Assembly (NCBI RefSeq): GCF_014203355.1
Contig: NZ_JACHIR010000001.1
Coordinates: forward strand, 4,590,038 to 4,654,037
Direction: 5' to 3'
DNA from: Kutzneria kofuensis
GTDB taxonomy: Bacteria; Actinomycetota; Actinomycetes; Mycobacteriales; Pseudonocardiaceae
DNA: 64,000 nt
Under the pieces are notes generated by a model. That model was given only the letters and a program-made list of their open reading frames with translations, made no database searches and was not told where the DNA came from. A program made the translations under genes and the position numbers. Numbering within the stretch: position 1 is the stretch's first letter; each line of letters starts with the position of its first letter. Shown here one piece after another: positions 50,705 to 58,942 of this stretch.

Positions 50705-51982
50705 GTGACCGGTCGTTTTGATGAGTCCGAGGGCTGGAAGGCGCCCGGCCAGGATCAGGCCGTCCAGTCCGGTCCGCACCCCGTCGATCCCTCGTCCTCC
50801 GGGTCGTACCAGGTCAGCGGCGGTCAGTCCGGTCCGTATCCCGTCGGCGGCGGCCAGTCGGGGCCCTATCCGGTCGGCGGCGGTCAGTCCGGCCCGTACC
50901 CGGTGGACCCGGCGTCCTCGGGTTCGTACTACGTGGACCCGTCCCAGCAGCAGCCCCAGCAGCCGCCGGCCCCGCAGCCTGGCTACCCGCAGCAGCCCTA
51001 CCCCCAGCCGGGTGGTTATCCGCAGCAGCCGTACGGCCAGCAGCAGCGGCCGCCGCAGCCGGGCCAGCAGAACGCGCTGTCCCCGCAGGAGCTGATCAAG
51101 CAGAACAAGCGGCCGCCGCAGTCGGGCTGGCGGCGCAGCCTGCACCAGCTCACCGGCGGCCTGGTCAACCTCGGCGAGAGCCCGGCCGACGTGCGCCGCC
51201 GCGAGCTGATCTCGCGGATCAACCAGCCGCTGCGCGGCTGCTACAAGATCGCGATGCTGAGCCTGAAGGGCGGCGTCGGCAAGACCACCACCACGACGAC
51301 GCTCGGTTCCACGTTCTCCTCGCTGCGGGGCGACCGCGTGATCGCGGTGGACGCCAACCCGGACCGCGGCACGCTCAGCCAGAAGATCCCGCTGGAGACC
51401 ACCGCGACCGTGCGGCACCTGCTGCGCGACGCCAAGCGGATCACCCGCTACAGCGACGTGCGGGCCTACACCTCGCAGGGCCCGAGCCGGCTGGAAGTCC
51501 TTGCCAGCGAACAGGATCCGGCCGTCTCGGAGGCGTTCAGCGAGGACGACTACCGGCGCGTGGTCGACCTGCTCGAGCACTTCTACAACATCGTGCTCAC
51601 CGACTGCGGCACCGGCCTGATGCACTCGGCCATGGCCGGCGTGCTCGACCTCGCCGACTCGCTGGTGATCGTCTCGTCCGGCTCGGTGGACGGCGCCAAC
51701 AGCGCGTCGGCGACCATCGACTGGCTGGAGGCGCACGGCTACCGTGACCTGATCCGGCGCTCCGTGGCCGTGATCAACTCGGTGCGGCCGCGGGCCGGCA
51801 AGGTGGACCTGGACAAGCTGTCCCAGCACTTCGCCAGCCGCTGCCGGGCGGTCGTGCGCATCCCGTTCGACCCGCACCTGGAGGAGGGCGCGGAGATCGA
51901 GCTGGAGCGGCTCAGCCCGGACACCCGGCTGGCGCTGCTGGAGCTGGCGGCCACGGTCGCCGACGACTTTCCCGCGCGCTGA
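50705..51982 (+). CDS. ParA/MinD-like ATPase with repetitive N-terminus (Rv0530-like)
   Basis: 425 residues. Residues 1-135 are low complexity: three tandem copies of a GGQSGPYPV unit near 39-68, flanked by VDPSSSGSY and VDPASSGSY, then Gln/Pro repeats (PQQPYPQPGGYPQQPY). Residues 175-425 form a P-loop ATPase with deviant Walker A KGGVGKTTTT, VDANPDRGTL and TDCGTGLMHSAM. The build matches EspI-type and Rv0530-type proteins of actinobacteria, thought to position or regulate membrane machines. GTG start with AGGGAGG upstream. Confidence 0.85.
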   Translation: MTGRFDESEGWKAPGQDQAVQSGPHPVDPSSSGSYQVSGGQSGPYPVGGGQSGPYPVGGGQSGPYPVDPASSGSYYVDPSQQQPQQPPAPQPGYPQQPYPQPGGYPQQPYGQQQRPPQPGQQNALSPQELIKQNKRPPQSGWRRSLHQLTGGLVNLGESPADVRRRELISRINQPLRGCYKIAMLSLKGGVGKTTTTTTLGSTFSSLRGDRVIAVDANPDRGTLSQKIPLETTATVRHLLRDAKRITRYSDVRAYTSQGPSRLEVLASEQDPAVSEAFSEDDYRRVVDLLEHFYNIVLTDCGTGLMHSAMAGVLDLADSLVIVSSGSVDGANSASATIDWLEAHGYRDLIRRSVAVINSVRPRAGKVDLDKLSQHFASRCRAVVRIPFDPHLEEGAEIELERLSPDTRLALLELAATVADDFPAR

Positions 51983-51989
51983 GCCGGCG

Positions 51990-52960
51990 GTGGCCGCGCC
52001 GGCCGAGGCCGCGTCGAATCAGGAGGAGCTGCGGGTCAGCAGCCTGGAACTGTTCTTCGATCTGGTTTTCGCCCCATAAGATCGGCGCAGCACGATCACG
52101 CAGCTGACCTCGGTGCTGTCGCACGAGCTCGACCTGGTCGGGCTGGCGCGGACGGCGCTGCTGCTGGCCGTGATCTGGTGGATGTACGGCGCCTACGCGT
52201 GGCTGACCAACGCGGTGCCGCCGCGCAGGTCCAGCGCCCGCTCGCTGCTGGTGCTGGCCACGATCGCCTACCTGGTGCTGGCCATCTCCGTGCCGGCCGC
52301 CTTCGGCGAGAACCGCTGGGTGTTCGCGGTGGCGTACCTGGTGATCGTGCTCGTGCACTCCGGCCTGTTCCTGACCACGACGGATCCCGGCAACCGACAC
52401 GGCATCCTGCGGGTGCTGCCGTCCAACCTGATCGTGCCGCTGCTGCTGTTCGCCGCGGCGGCGGTGCCGGCCGGTCCGTGGCGCTGGGCCTGCTGGGCGG
52501 TCGTGGCGGCGGCGCTGTGGATCAGCGCCCTGGTCCGGCTCCCGACCGGGATCTCGGTGCGTGCCCCGCACTTCGTCGAGCGGCACGGGCTGGTGCTGAT
52601 CATCGCCTTCGGCGAGACGGTGGTGGCCGTCGGCTGCTGCTCGGCGGCATCATCGTGCTCGCCGCCGGCGTGAAGAAGACCGTGGCGCACCCGTGGGACG
52701 CGCTGCCGGTGCCGGCCGCGCTCGCGGTCGGCACCGGCATGGCGCTCTACCTGGTCGGGGACGTGCTGCTGCGGCTCGTGCTGCACCTCGGGTCGAACTG
52801 GACCCGAGGCGTCGCCGCGGTACTCGCCGCGGCCAGCACGGTGGTGGGAGCGACCGGATCGGCCGTCGCCCAACTCGCCGTGCTCGCCGCGGTGGTGCTC
52901 CTGCTGGTGGCGGCCGAGCACCTGGCCCGTCAGCCCGGCGGGGTGCCGTCCTCGCGGTGA
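51990..52960 (+). pseudogene. Decayed LtrA family membrane protein gene
   Basis: The low-temperature-requirement A family start RVSSLELFFDLVFA is readable from a GTG at 51990 but hits TAA at 52077 inside about 15 extra bases. The same frame then resumes with TITQLTSVLSHELD and continues through VIWWMYGAYAWLTNAVPP to IAFGETVVAVG near 52645. There the sequence jumps to the +2 frame at LLLGGIIVLAAGVKK, missing roughly 60 residues present in intact LtrA, and runs to 52960. One stop plus one frameshifting deletion make a functional product very unlikely. Confidence 0.85.
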
Positions 52961-53121
52961 CGCTTGGCCTGCTCGGCCAGCTTGCGCAGGAACTCGGGGT
53001 CGTCATCGGGCCCGACGCCGCGCTTGGCCTTGCTGCCCACGCGCACCCGGTCGGATCCGAACGCGCGCCAGAGCAGGTAGGCCACGGCCAACGCCCCGAT
53101 CACCGCGAGCAAGTAGACCAT
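52930..53121 (-). CDS. Small membrane-anchored protein
   Basis: 63 residues: an N-terminal hydrophobic helix (VYLLAVIGALAVAYLLWRAF) and a charged cytoplasmic tail (DDDPEFLRKLAEQAKRHRED). Small proteins of this build occur near ccsA in related genomes. Its 3' end overlaps the tail of the ltrA pseudogene on the other strand by 31 bases. The ATG is preceded by CCGGAGGTGCCGA. Function unknown. Confidence 0.7.
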   Translation of the reverse strand: MVYLLAVIGALAVAYLLWRAFGSDRVRVGSKAKRGVGPDDDPEFLRKLAEQAKRHREDGTPPG

Positions 53122-53183
53122 TCGGCACCTCCGGTCAACTGCTCCGAGACTATCTCGTGAACAGTGGGTTCGGGGTGTGCCGC

Positions 53184-53417
53184 TCAGGCGTTACGCACCG
53201 GCTCCGTCGCCTCGGTGGTCAGCTCGGCCAGCAGGGTCTTCACCTCGGACTCGCGGAACCGCCGGTGGCCGCCGGGGGTGCGGATGGAACCGATCCGGCC
53301 CGCGGTCGCCCAGCGGGTGACGGTCTTCGGGTCGACACGGAACAGGGTGGCCACTTCGCCGGGGGTGAGCAGGCGCTCTCCGGCGTGCTGGCGGGGGTGC
53401 GGCACGGTCGCGGTCAC
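53184..53417 (-). CDS. bldC: BldC-type developmental regulator
   Basis: 77 residues, one MerR-like winged helix (LLTPGEVATLFRVDPKTVTR, RTPGGHRRFRESEVKTLL) without effector domain, near identical in key positions to Streptomyces BldC. BldC binds direct repeats cooperatively and delays differentiation. The GTG at 53417 has GGGAGG six bases upstream; longer frames upstream lack conserved sequence. Together with bldN at 17.3 kb it indicates a sporulating or mycelial actinomycete. Confidence 0.92.
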   Translation of the reverse strand: MTATVPHPRQHAGERLLTPGEVATLFRVDPKTVTRWATAGRIGSIRTPGGHRRFRESEVKTLLAELTTEATEPVRNA

Positions 53418-53543
53418 TCTCGACCTCCCAGTCGCTTGGTTCGGGCGTTCCGGTCGCATCGTGGCATCTCACCCTGCGGGTACTCGAACGCTTGGGTGGA
53501 GGTAAAGAGGTAGTAAGGCCCAAAAGGTACAAAAACGGGCACG

Positions 53544-53596
53544 GGTGCATTCGTTTGCACCGGCCGGCCCGGCAGGGGCTCCGCCGAAGGTGCACC
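53544..53596. promoter_or_regulatory. Paired GGTGCA/TGCACC inverted repeats upstream of the Lrp gene
   Basis: GGTGCA-N6-TGCACC (53544-53561) and the palindrome GGTGCACC (53589-53596) lie 60-110 bases before an Lrp/AsnC gene and upstream of bldC on the other strand. Autoregulatory Lrp sites are plausible. Confidence 0.35.
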
Positions 53597-53644
53597 AATG
53601 GTCACTCGTTCTACGCCGCCCCGGGTCTGGACCTCGTTAAGTCC

Positions 53645-53650
53645 TAGGAT
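53645..53650 (+). promoter_or_regulatory. -10 element TAGGAT, leaderless type
   Basis: TAGGAT is followed by six bases and the ATG at 53657. It lies within the palindrome-like TCCTAGGA, which the encoded regulator might bind. Confidence 0.5.
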
Positions 53651-53656
53651 TCCCCA

Positions 53657-54124
53657 ATGGACGCCCTGGATCGTCAGATCATCGCCGCGCTGCGCACCAA
53701 CGGCAGGGCGACATACGCCGACCTCGGCCGCCAGGTCGGCCTGTCCGCGTCGGCCGTGCACGAGCGGGTCGGCAAACTGGAGTCCTCCGGCGTGATCACC
53801 GGCTACCACGCGGTCGTCGACCCGCGGCTGGTCGGCCTGGGGGTGACCGCGCTGGTCGGCATCCACCCGTCCGACACGGCCGACGACGACGAGGTGGCCG
53901 CCGCGCTGGCCCGGCTGCCCGAGGTGGAGTCCTGCTACGCGGTCGCCGGCGACGAGGCGTTCGTGGTGAAGGTGCGGGTCGCCACCGTGGACGACCTGGA
54001 GCGGACCCTGGTCCGGCTGCGCCGGATCGACGGCGTGGCCAGGACCAACACCACCGTCGTGCTGTCCACCCGGTTCGAGGGCCGGCCGAACAGCCCGGAG
54101 GAGCCGGCGCCGCGGGCCGAGTAA
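53657..54124 (+). CDS. Lrp/AsnC family regulator
   Basis: 155 residues. N-terminal HTH (LDRQIIAALRTNGRATYADL, LSASAVHERVGKLESSGVI) and a C-terminal RAM ligand-sensing domain (VTALVGIHPS, VESCYAVAGDEAFVVKVRV). Binds amino acids as an octamer-type regulator. It stands just before a PLP-dependent cysteine-metabolism gene, so a sulfur amino acid ligand is possible. The transcript is probably leaderless. Confidence 0.9.
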   Translation: MDALDRQIIAALRTNGRATYADLGRQVGLSASAVHERVGKLESSGVITGYHAVVDPRLVGLGVTALVGIHPSDTADDDEVAAALARLPEVESCYAVAGDEAFVVKVRVATVDDLERTLVRLRRIDGVARTNTTVVLSTRFEGRPNSPEEPAPRAE

Positions 54125-54127
54125 CCT
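54122..54127 (+). promoter_or_regulatory. -10 element TAACCT, leaderless type
   Basis: TAACCT, overlapping the Lrp stop, ends 8 bases before the GTG at 54136. Confidence 0.35.
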
Positions 54128-54135
54128 GGGCAGCC

Positions 54136-54393
54136 GTGGAGACCAGCACTTTCGGCCGTGACATCGCGCTGTACACGGCGGCCCGGATCGGGCTGCTCGC
54201 GGTCATCGCGTTCCTGCTCACGCTCGCCCACGTGCCGCTGCTCATCGCCGTCGCGGTCGGGCTCGTGCTGGCCTGGCCGCTGTCCATGGTGCTGTTGCGG
54301 GGGCTGAACGCCCGGATCGCCGCCGCGCTCATCGAGCGTCGCGCCGAGCGTCAGAAGATGCGGGCGCAGCTGCGCGGGGAGGGGTCCGAGTGA
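54136..54393 (+). CDS. DUF4229-like small membrane protein
   Basis: 85 residues with two hydrophobic segments ([19 protein letters not shown] and [18 protein letters not shown]) and a basic C-terminal tail ([16 protein letters not shown]). This matches the DUF4229 pattern of actinobacteria, function unknown. GTG start at 54136. Its stop overlaps the start of the cysteine desulfhydrase-like gene by four bases, so they are coupled. Confidence 0.78.
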   Translation: METSTFGRDIALYTAARIGLLAVIAFLLTLAHVPLLIAVAVGLVLAWPLSMVLLRGLNARIAAALIERRAERQKMRAQLRGEGSE

Positions 54394-55466
54394 GCGCCGA
54401 CGCCACCCGATGTTGGGTTCGTGAGGCCGTCCGCATCATCGAGGCCGACGCCAACCGCAGCGCCGACACGCACCTGCTGACCTTCCCGCTGCCGCGGGAG
54501 TGGGGCGTGGACCTCTATCTCAAGGACGAGTCAACTCATCCGACCGGTTCTCTCAAGCACCGCCTCGCCCGGTCCCTGTTCCTGTACGCCATCTGCAACG
54601 GTTGGGTGACCAAGGGCACACCCGTGATCGAGGCGTCGTCCGGGTCGACCGCCGTGTCCGAGGCCTACTTCGCCCGGCTGCTCGGGCTGCCGTTCATCGC
54701 CGTGATGCCGCGGTCGACCAGCCGGGAGAAGATCGCCCTCATCGAGCGGCAGGGCGGCAAGTGCCACTTCGTGGACGAGCCCGGCGCCATCTACGACGAG
54801 TCGCGGCGGCTGGCCGGCGAGCTCGGCGGGCACTTCATGGACCAGTTCACCCACGCCGAGCGGGCCACCGACTGGCGGGGCAACAACAACATCGCCGAGT
54901 CGATCTTCGACCAGATGGCCTCCGAGCAGCACCCCGAGCCGGCGTGGGTGGTCGTCGGCGCCGGCACCGGCGGCACCAGCGCCACCATCGGCCGGTACGT
55001 GCGCTACCGCCGGCTGTGCACGCGGCTCGCCGTCGTCGACCCCGAGCACTCGGTCTTCTACGACGCCTGGCAGTCCGCGTCGCCGACGTTGACCGGCTGC
55101 AAGGGCTCCCGCATCGAGGGCATCGGCCGGCCGCGCGTCGAGCCGTCCTTCGTCGGCGACGTCATCGACCACATGATCAAGGTCCCGGACGCCGCCTCCA
55201 TCGCCACCATCCGCTTCGTCCAGGACCTGCTCGGCCGCCGGGTCGGCGGCTCCACCGGCACCAACCTGTGGGGCGCGTTCCAGATCATCGCCGGCATGCG
55301 CCGCCACGACCGCCCCGGCAGCGTCGTCTCCCTGCTCTGCGACGGCGGCGAGCGCTACGGGAACACGTACTACGACGACGACTGGGTCGCCGCCCAGGGC
55401 CTGGACCTGCGCCCGCACACCCAGACCCTGGAGAAGTTCTTCGCCACCGGCGAGTGGACGGCCTGA
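54390..55466 (+). CDS. cds1: PLP-dependent cysteine desulfhydrase, Cds1-like
   Basis: 358 residues of fold-type II PLP enzymes. PLP lysine in [13 protein letters not shown], substrate loop [14 protein letters not shown], phosphate-binding [14 protein letters not shown], and a C-terminal serine-type region [18 protein letters not shown]. Closely resembles mycobacterial Cds1 (Rv3684), which releases hydrogen sulfide, pyruvate and ammonia from cysteine. Cysteine synthase activity cannot be excluded from sequence. GTG start overlaps the DUF4229 stop. Confidence 0.85.
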   Translation: MSADATRCWVREAVRIIEADANRSADTHLLTFPLPREWGVDLYLKDESTHPTGSLKHRLARSLFLYAICNGWVTKGTPVIEASSGSTAVSEAYFARLLGLPFIAVMPRSTSREKIALIERQGGKCHFVDEPGAIYDESRRLAGELGGHFMDQFTHAERATDWRGNNNIAESIFDQMASEQHPEPAWVVVGAGTGGTSATIGRYVRYRRLCTRLAVVDPEHSVFYDAWQSASPTLTGCKGSRIEGIGRPRVEPSFVGDVIDHMIKVPDAASIATIRFVQDLLGRRVGGSTGTNLWGAFQIIAGMRRHDRPGSVVSLLCDGGERYGNTYYDDDWVAAQGLDLRPHTQTLEKFFATGEWTA

Positions 55467-55467
55467 G

Positions 55468-55923
55468 CTACTCCTCGGCGCCCTCGTCCGGGCCGGGGTC
55501 GCCGCCCTCGGCGCGGACGACCAGGCGGTCCATGTAGTGGTTCCAGCCGATGCCGTGCGACTGGAACAGGTCCAGCGGCAGGCCGCGGTGGGTGAGGGTG
55601 AGCACGGTGCCGGCGCCGTCGGGGCGCAGCGTGATGTCCACGGTGGACGAACCGGGCGGCACCGGGGTGTCGGGGGTCTCCCAGCCCCAGGTGAACGCGA
55701 TCCGGTGGTAGGGCTCGACGGCGACGAACCGGCCGGAGGCGACGTTGCCCTCGCGGACGTTCATCCGGAACACGCCGCCGGGGCGCGGGTCGATCTCGGC
55801 CTCCTCGCCCTGCCACGACAGCCAGCGGTCGCGGTCGGTGAAGAACGAGAAGACCGTCGGCGGCAGCGCGTTGATCCGCCGCTCCACGACCAGTTCCGGG
55901 GCCTGCGTCGACGGCTCGGTCAT
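55468..55923 (-). CDS. SRPBCC (AHSA1-like) protein
   Basis: 151 residues of the START/AHSA1 fold: VERRINALPPTVFSFFTD opening, WGWETPDTPVPPGSSTVDIT central strands, and HGIGWNHYMDRLVVRA C-terminal helix. Translationally coupled behind an ArsR repressor gene (4-base overlap). ArsR-SRPBCC pairs are common in actinobacteria; the cavity probably binds a small hydrophobic ligand. Its sequence is related to the N-terminal half of the divergent gene product at 56333-57301. Confidence 0.87.
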   Translation of the reverse strand: MTEPSTQAPELVVERRINALPPTVFSFFTDRDRWLSWQGEEAEIDPRPGGVFRMNVREGNVASGRFVAVEPYHRIAFTWGWETPDTPVPPGSSTVDITLRPDGAGTVLTLTHRGLPLDLFQSHGIGWNHYMDRLVVRAEGGDPGPDEGAEE

Positions 55924-56246
55924 GCCGACCGTCCCTCCTGTTCGGCGTTGTCCCGCTCGACCTGTTCGGCCAGCGCGGCGAGCGTGTCCAGTTCGGCGGA
56001 CCACATCGACTCCAGCCACGCGGCCAGCGGCCCGAGCGCGGCGCGGTCGGCGCGGTAGAGCCGCCGGTTGCCGTCCTTGCGCACGCTGACCAGCCCGGCC
56101 TTGCGCAGCACGGCGAGGTGCTGCGACACCGCGCCGAACGTCACGTCGAAGTGCGCGGCGACGTCGCCGGCCGAGCGCTCGGCGTCCCACACCAGGCGCA
56201 GAATCTCCCTCCGGCGCGGTTCGGCGACCGCGTGCAGCGCGTCCAC
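55920..56246 (-). CDS. ArsR-family repressor
   Basis: 108 residues; winged helix with EPRRREILRLVWDAERSAGD and FDVTFGAVSQHLAVLRKAGL, of the type paired with SRPBCC proteins and without metal-binding cysteines. GTG start at 56246 follows a minus-strand -10 TAAACT by six bases, so the transcript is probably leaderless. Two matching operators in the divergent promoter region (56255-56270, 56300-56315) are its likely targets. Confidence 0.9.
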   Translation of the reverse strand: MDALHAVAEPRRREILRLVWDAERSAGDVAAHFDVTFGAVSQHLAVLRKAGLVSVRKDGNRRLYRADRAALGPLAAWLESMWSAELDTLAALAEQVERDNAEQEGRSA

Positions 56247-56252
56247 CCAACC

Positions 56253-56258
56253 AGTTTA
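56253..56258 (-). promoter_or_regulatory. -10 element TAAACT of the ArsR gene
   Basis: On the minus strand TAAACT precedes the GTG by six bases and is partly inside operator 1. Confidence 0.5.
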
Positions 56259-56270
56259 GCCCCGACTAAA
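56255..56270. promoter_or_regulatory. ArsR operator 1
   Basis: TTTAGCCCCGACTAAA, an inverted repeat TTTAG-N6-CTAAA overlapping the ArsR-gene promoter. Confidence 0.75.
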
Positions 56271-56299
56271 GCTTGCGGACAGCGGCGCCCGGGTCTAGC

Positions 56300-56315
56300 T
56301 TTAGCCGCGACTAAA
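56300..56315. promoter_or_regulatory. ArsR operator 2
   Basis: TTTAGCCGCGACTAAA differs from operator 1 at one base, 45 bases away. It overlaps TAAAAT (56312-56317), the probable -10 of the rightward SRPBCC fusion gene. Confidence 0.75.
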
Positions 56316-56332
56316 ATAGATGGGAGCCTGAG

Positions 56333-57301
56333 ATGAGCGTGGACGTGAGCGTGCTGGTGCCGACGAGCGCCGAGGAGACCTACGGCTGGCTGACCGAGCC
56401 GGCGAAGCTGCGCCGGTGGCAACTCATCGCCGGCCGGACGGACCTGCGGGTCGGCGGCGAGTTCCGGTGGCTGATCGCCCCGGGCCACACCGCCGTCGGC
56501 GCCTACACGGCGGTCGAGCCGGCGCGCCGGCTGGCCTACGCCTGGGGATGGGAGGGAGCCGAGGAGGTTCCGCCCGGTTCGTCCACTGTGGAGGTCACGC
56601 TGGCGCCTTCGGCCGGTGGCACCGAGGTTCGGCTCGTGCACGACGGCCTCTCCGACGTGCAGGCCAAGGCCCACGCCGAGGGCTGGGAGCACTTCCTCCA
56701 GCGCCTGCGGACCGTGACGATCATCGGCGACGCCGGCCCCGACGAGGTCGCCGGTCTCGGCGACGACCCGAATCCCCTGACCGCCGCCGAGGCGTCGCTG
56801 GCGATCTGCCTGCGCGTGCTGCGCGCCGTGGGGACGTCGCACGGCGCCGACAAGACGCCGTGCGCGAAGTTCACCGTGGACGACCTGCTCGACCACCTGC
56901 TGGGGTCGCTGACCAGCCTCGCCGGCATGGCCGGCCGGCCGTTCGAAGCCGGTGACGGCACACCGGAGGAACGCGTCGCCGACGCCGGGCTGCGCTCCAT
57001 CGAGGCCTGGCGCGCCCGCGGCCTCGACGGGACGGTCACCGCCCGCCTCGGCGAAATCCCCGCCGAGCTGGCCTCCGCCATCCTCTCGGTCGAATTCCTC
57101 GTGCACGGCTGGGATTTCGCCGTCGCCACCGGTGTCGACTTCAAGGCCGACGACAAGCTGAGCGCCTACGTCCTGGACCTCGCCCGCGGCCTGATCACGC
57201 CGCAGGTCCGCGACGGCGAGCAGTTCGCCGCCGAGGTGCCGGTCGGCCCGGACGTAAACACCCTGGAACGACTCGTCGCCTTCACCGGAAGGGCTGTCTG
57301 A
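56333..57301 (+). CDS. SRPBCC domain fused to a mycothiol-isomerase-like (TIGR03086) domain
   Basis: 322 residues. Residues 1-135 form an AHSA1/SRPBCC domain (VDVSVLVPTSAEETYGWLTE, YAWGWEGAEEVPPGSSTVEV); residues 150-322 resemble the TIGR03086/DinB-like metal-binding family (FTVDDLLDHLLGSLTSLAG, SVEFLVHGWDFAVATG), whose members use mycothiol or act as maleylpyruvate isomerase relatives. The HxxxD-type metal ligands are seen in LLDHLLG and VHGWDFA. Opposite the ArsR gene, with the shared operators before it. The next gene starts at TGATG. Confidence 0.82.
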   Translation: MSVDVSVLVPTSAEETYGWLTEPAKLRRWQLIAGRTDLRVGGEFRWLIAPGHTAVGAYTAVEPARRLAYAWGWEGAEEVPPGSSTVEVTLAPSAGGTEVRLVHDGLSDVQAKAHAEGWEHFLQRLRTVTIIGDAGPDEVAGLGDDPNPLTAAEASLAICLRVLRAVGTSHGADKTPCAKFTVDDLLDHLLGSLTSLAGMAGRPFEAGDGTPEERVADAGLRSIEAWRARGLDGTVTARLGEIPAELASAILSVEFLVHGWDFAVATGVDFKADDKLSAYVLDLARGLITPQVRDGEQFAAEVPVGPDVNTLERLVAFTGRAV

Positions 57302-57969
57302 TGGAGTACACGAATCTGACCGAGTCCGCCGAGTACCGCAGGGCCCGCGAGGAACTGCGGCTGGCCGAGATCGAGCTGATGCGGCAGCGCGAACGCGTCG
57401 CCCGGCAGCGCCGCGAACTGCCGCCGGGGCCGGTGATGCCGAACTACGTTTTCCGTGAGGACAACGGCACGGTGACGCTCGACGACCTCGTCACCGACCG
57501 GCCGTTCATCGTCTACCACCTGATGTACGGCAAGCGGCAGACGACGCCGTGTCCGATGTGCACGATGTGGATCGACGGCTTCAACGGCGTCGCCCAGCAC
57601 ATCGCCCGCAACGTCGACTTCGCGGTGGCGGCCGCGGCCGAGCCGGAGGATCTCCAGCGCTACGGCCGCGAGCGCGGCTGGGATCAACTGCGGCTGCTTT
57701 CCTGTGGGGACAACACGTTCAAGCGTGATCTGCGCAGCGAGGACGAAGACGGCAACCAGGACTCCACCATCTCCGTGTTCGTCCGCGACGCCGACGGCGC
57801 GGTCCGGCACCACTACACGACCCGGCCGCGGATGAGCGAGGACATCCAGGAGCGCGGCATCGACCTGTTGGCCCCGGTTTGGCATCTGCTCGACCTGACG
57901 CCGGCCGGCCGTGGCGACTGGTACGCCGGTCTCGACTACGGTCGACTCGTCAGCGGGAGCCGAACCTGA
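57301..57969 (+). CDS. DUF899 thioredoxin-like protein
   Basis: 222 residues of the DUF899 family, a thioredoxin-like fold with the motif CPMC in TTPCPMCTMWIDGFNG and the start EYRRAREELRLAEIELMRQR. Members are predicted dithiol-disulfide or peroxiredoxin-like proteins of unproven activity. Its ATG overlaps the stop of the SRPBCC-fusion gene by one base, so it belongs to the ArsR-controlled unit. Confidence 0.85.
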   Translation: MEYTNLTESAEYRRAREELRLAEIELMRQRERVARQRRELPPGPVMPNYVFREDNGTVTLDDLVTDRPFIVYHLMYGKRQTTPCPMCTMWIDGFNGVAQHIARNVDFAVAAAAEPEDLQRYGRERGWDQLRLLSCGDNTFKRDLRSEDEDGNQDSTISVFVRDADGAVRHHYTTRPRMSEDIQERGIDLLAPVWHLLDLTPAGRGDWYAGLDYGRLVSGSRT

Positions 57970-57985
57970 GACGAGGGCACGCGCG

Positions 57986-58942
57986 GTGAGCAATCCGGTG
58001 CGGTGGGGAATCATGGGCACGGGCGGGATCGCGGGGGCGTTCGCGGCCGACCTGAAGTTGACCGACTCCGGCACGGTGGTGGCCGTCGGCTCACGCAGCC
58101 AGGCGTCGGCGGACGCGTTCGCCGACCGGCTCGGCATCGAGCGCCGACACGCCAGCTACGAGGACTTGGCCGCCGATCCCGACATCGACGCCGTCTACGT
58201 CGCCACGCCGCATCCGCTGCACCACCCCAACGCGTTGCTCGCTCTGCGCGCCGGCAAGGCGGTTCTGGTGGAGAAGCCGTTCACCATGAACGCCGACGAG
58301 GCGCGTGAGCTGGTGAAGGTGGCGCGGGACAACAACGTCTTCCTGATGGAGGCGATGTGGACCCGGTTCCTGCCGCACGTGCGACGCGTCCGCGAGCTGG
58401 TCGGCGGTCTCGGCGACATCGTCACCGTGACCGCCGACCACGGGCAGTGGTTCACCGAGGACGCCGAGCACCGGCTGTTCGCGCCCGCGCTGGGCGGCGG
58501 CGCGCTGCTCGACCTGGGCGTCTACGTGGTGTCGTTCGCGTCCATGGTGCTGGGGACGCCGAGCAAGATCGTCACCATGATCGACGCGGCGTTCACCGGC
58601 GTGGACGGCCAGACCTCGATGATCTTCGGTTACGAGAGCGGCGCGCAGGCGGTGCTGACCTGCACGCTCCGGGCCAAGAGCCCGACCCGGGCGGCGATCG
58701 TCGGCACCGACGCCCGGATCGAGATCGACGGCGACTTCTACGCCCCGACCACGGTCCGGCTGGTCCCGCGCTCCGGTGAGCCGACGGTGTTCGAGTCGGA
58801 GCACGAGGGCCGGGGGCTGCGGCATCAGGCCGACGAGGTGGCGCTGCGGCTGTCCGCCGGCGAGACCGAGAGCCCGCTGATGCCGCTGGACGAGACCGTG
58901 TCGATCATGGAGACGATGGACGCGGTCCTCGCGCAGGCTTAG
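57986..58942 (+). CDS. Gfo/Idh/MocA family oxidoreductase
   Basis: 318 residues. Rossmann motif WGIMGTGGIAGAFAAD, the EKP motif VLVEKPFTMNADEA with the catalytic-pocket lysine, and the C-terminal beta sheet with GGGALLDLGVYVVSF. Probably an NAD(P)-dependent sugar or inositol-type dehydrogenase; substrate unknown. GTG at 57986 is the start of the conserved part, 16 bases after the DUF899 stop. Its TAG and the menA stop overlap head to head. Confidence 0.88.
   Translation: MSNPVRWGIMGTGGIAGAFAADLKLTDSGTVVAVGSRSQASADAFADRLGIERRHASYEDLAADPDIDAVYVATPHPLHHPNALLALRAGKAVLVEKPFTMNADEARELVKVARDNNVFLMEAMWTRFLPHVRRVRELVGGLGDIVTVTADHGQWFTEDAEHRLFAPALGGGALLDLGVYVVSFASMVLGTPSKIVTMIDAAFTGVDGQTSMIFGYESGAQAVLTCTLRAKSPTRAAIVGTDARIEIDGDFYAPTTVRLVPRSGEPTVFESEHEGRGLRHQADEVALRLSAGETESPLMPLDETVSIMETMDAVLAQA

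Noticed and set aside
49256-51877. An 873-codon minus-strand frame under resB, ccsA and the ATPase gene
   Set aside because: Composition is typical of antisense to high-GC codons and it contradicts three clear overlapping genes.
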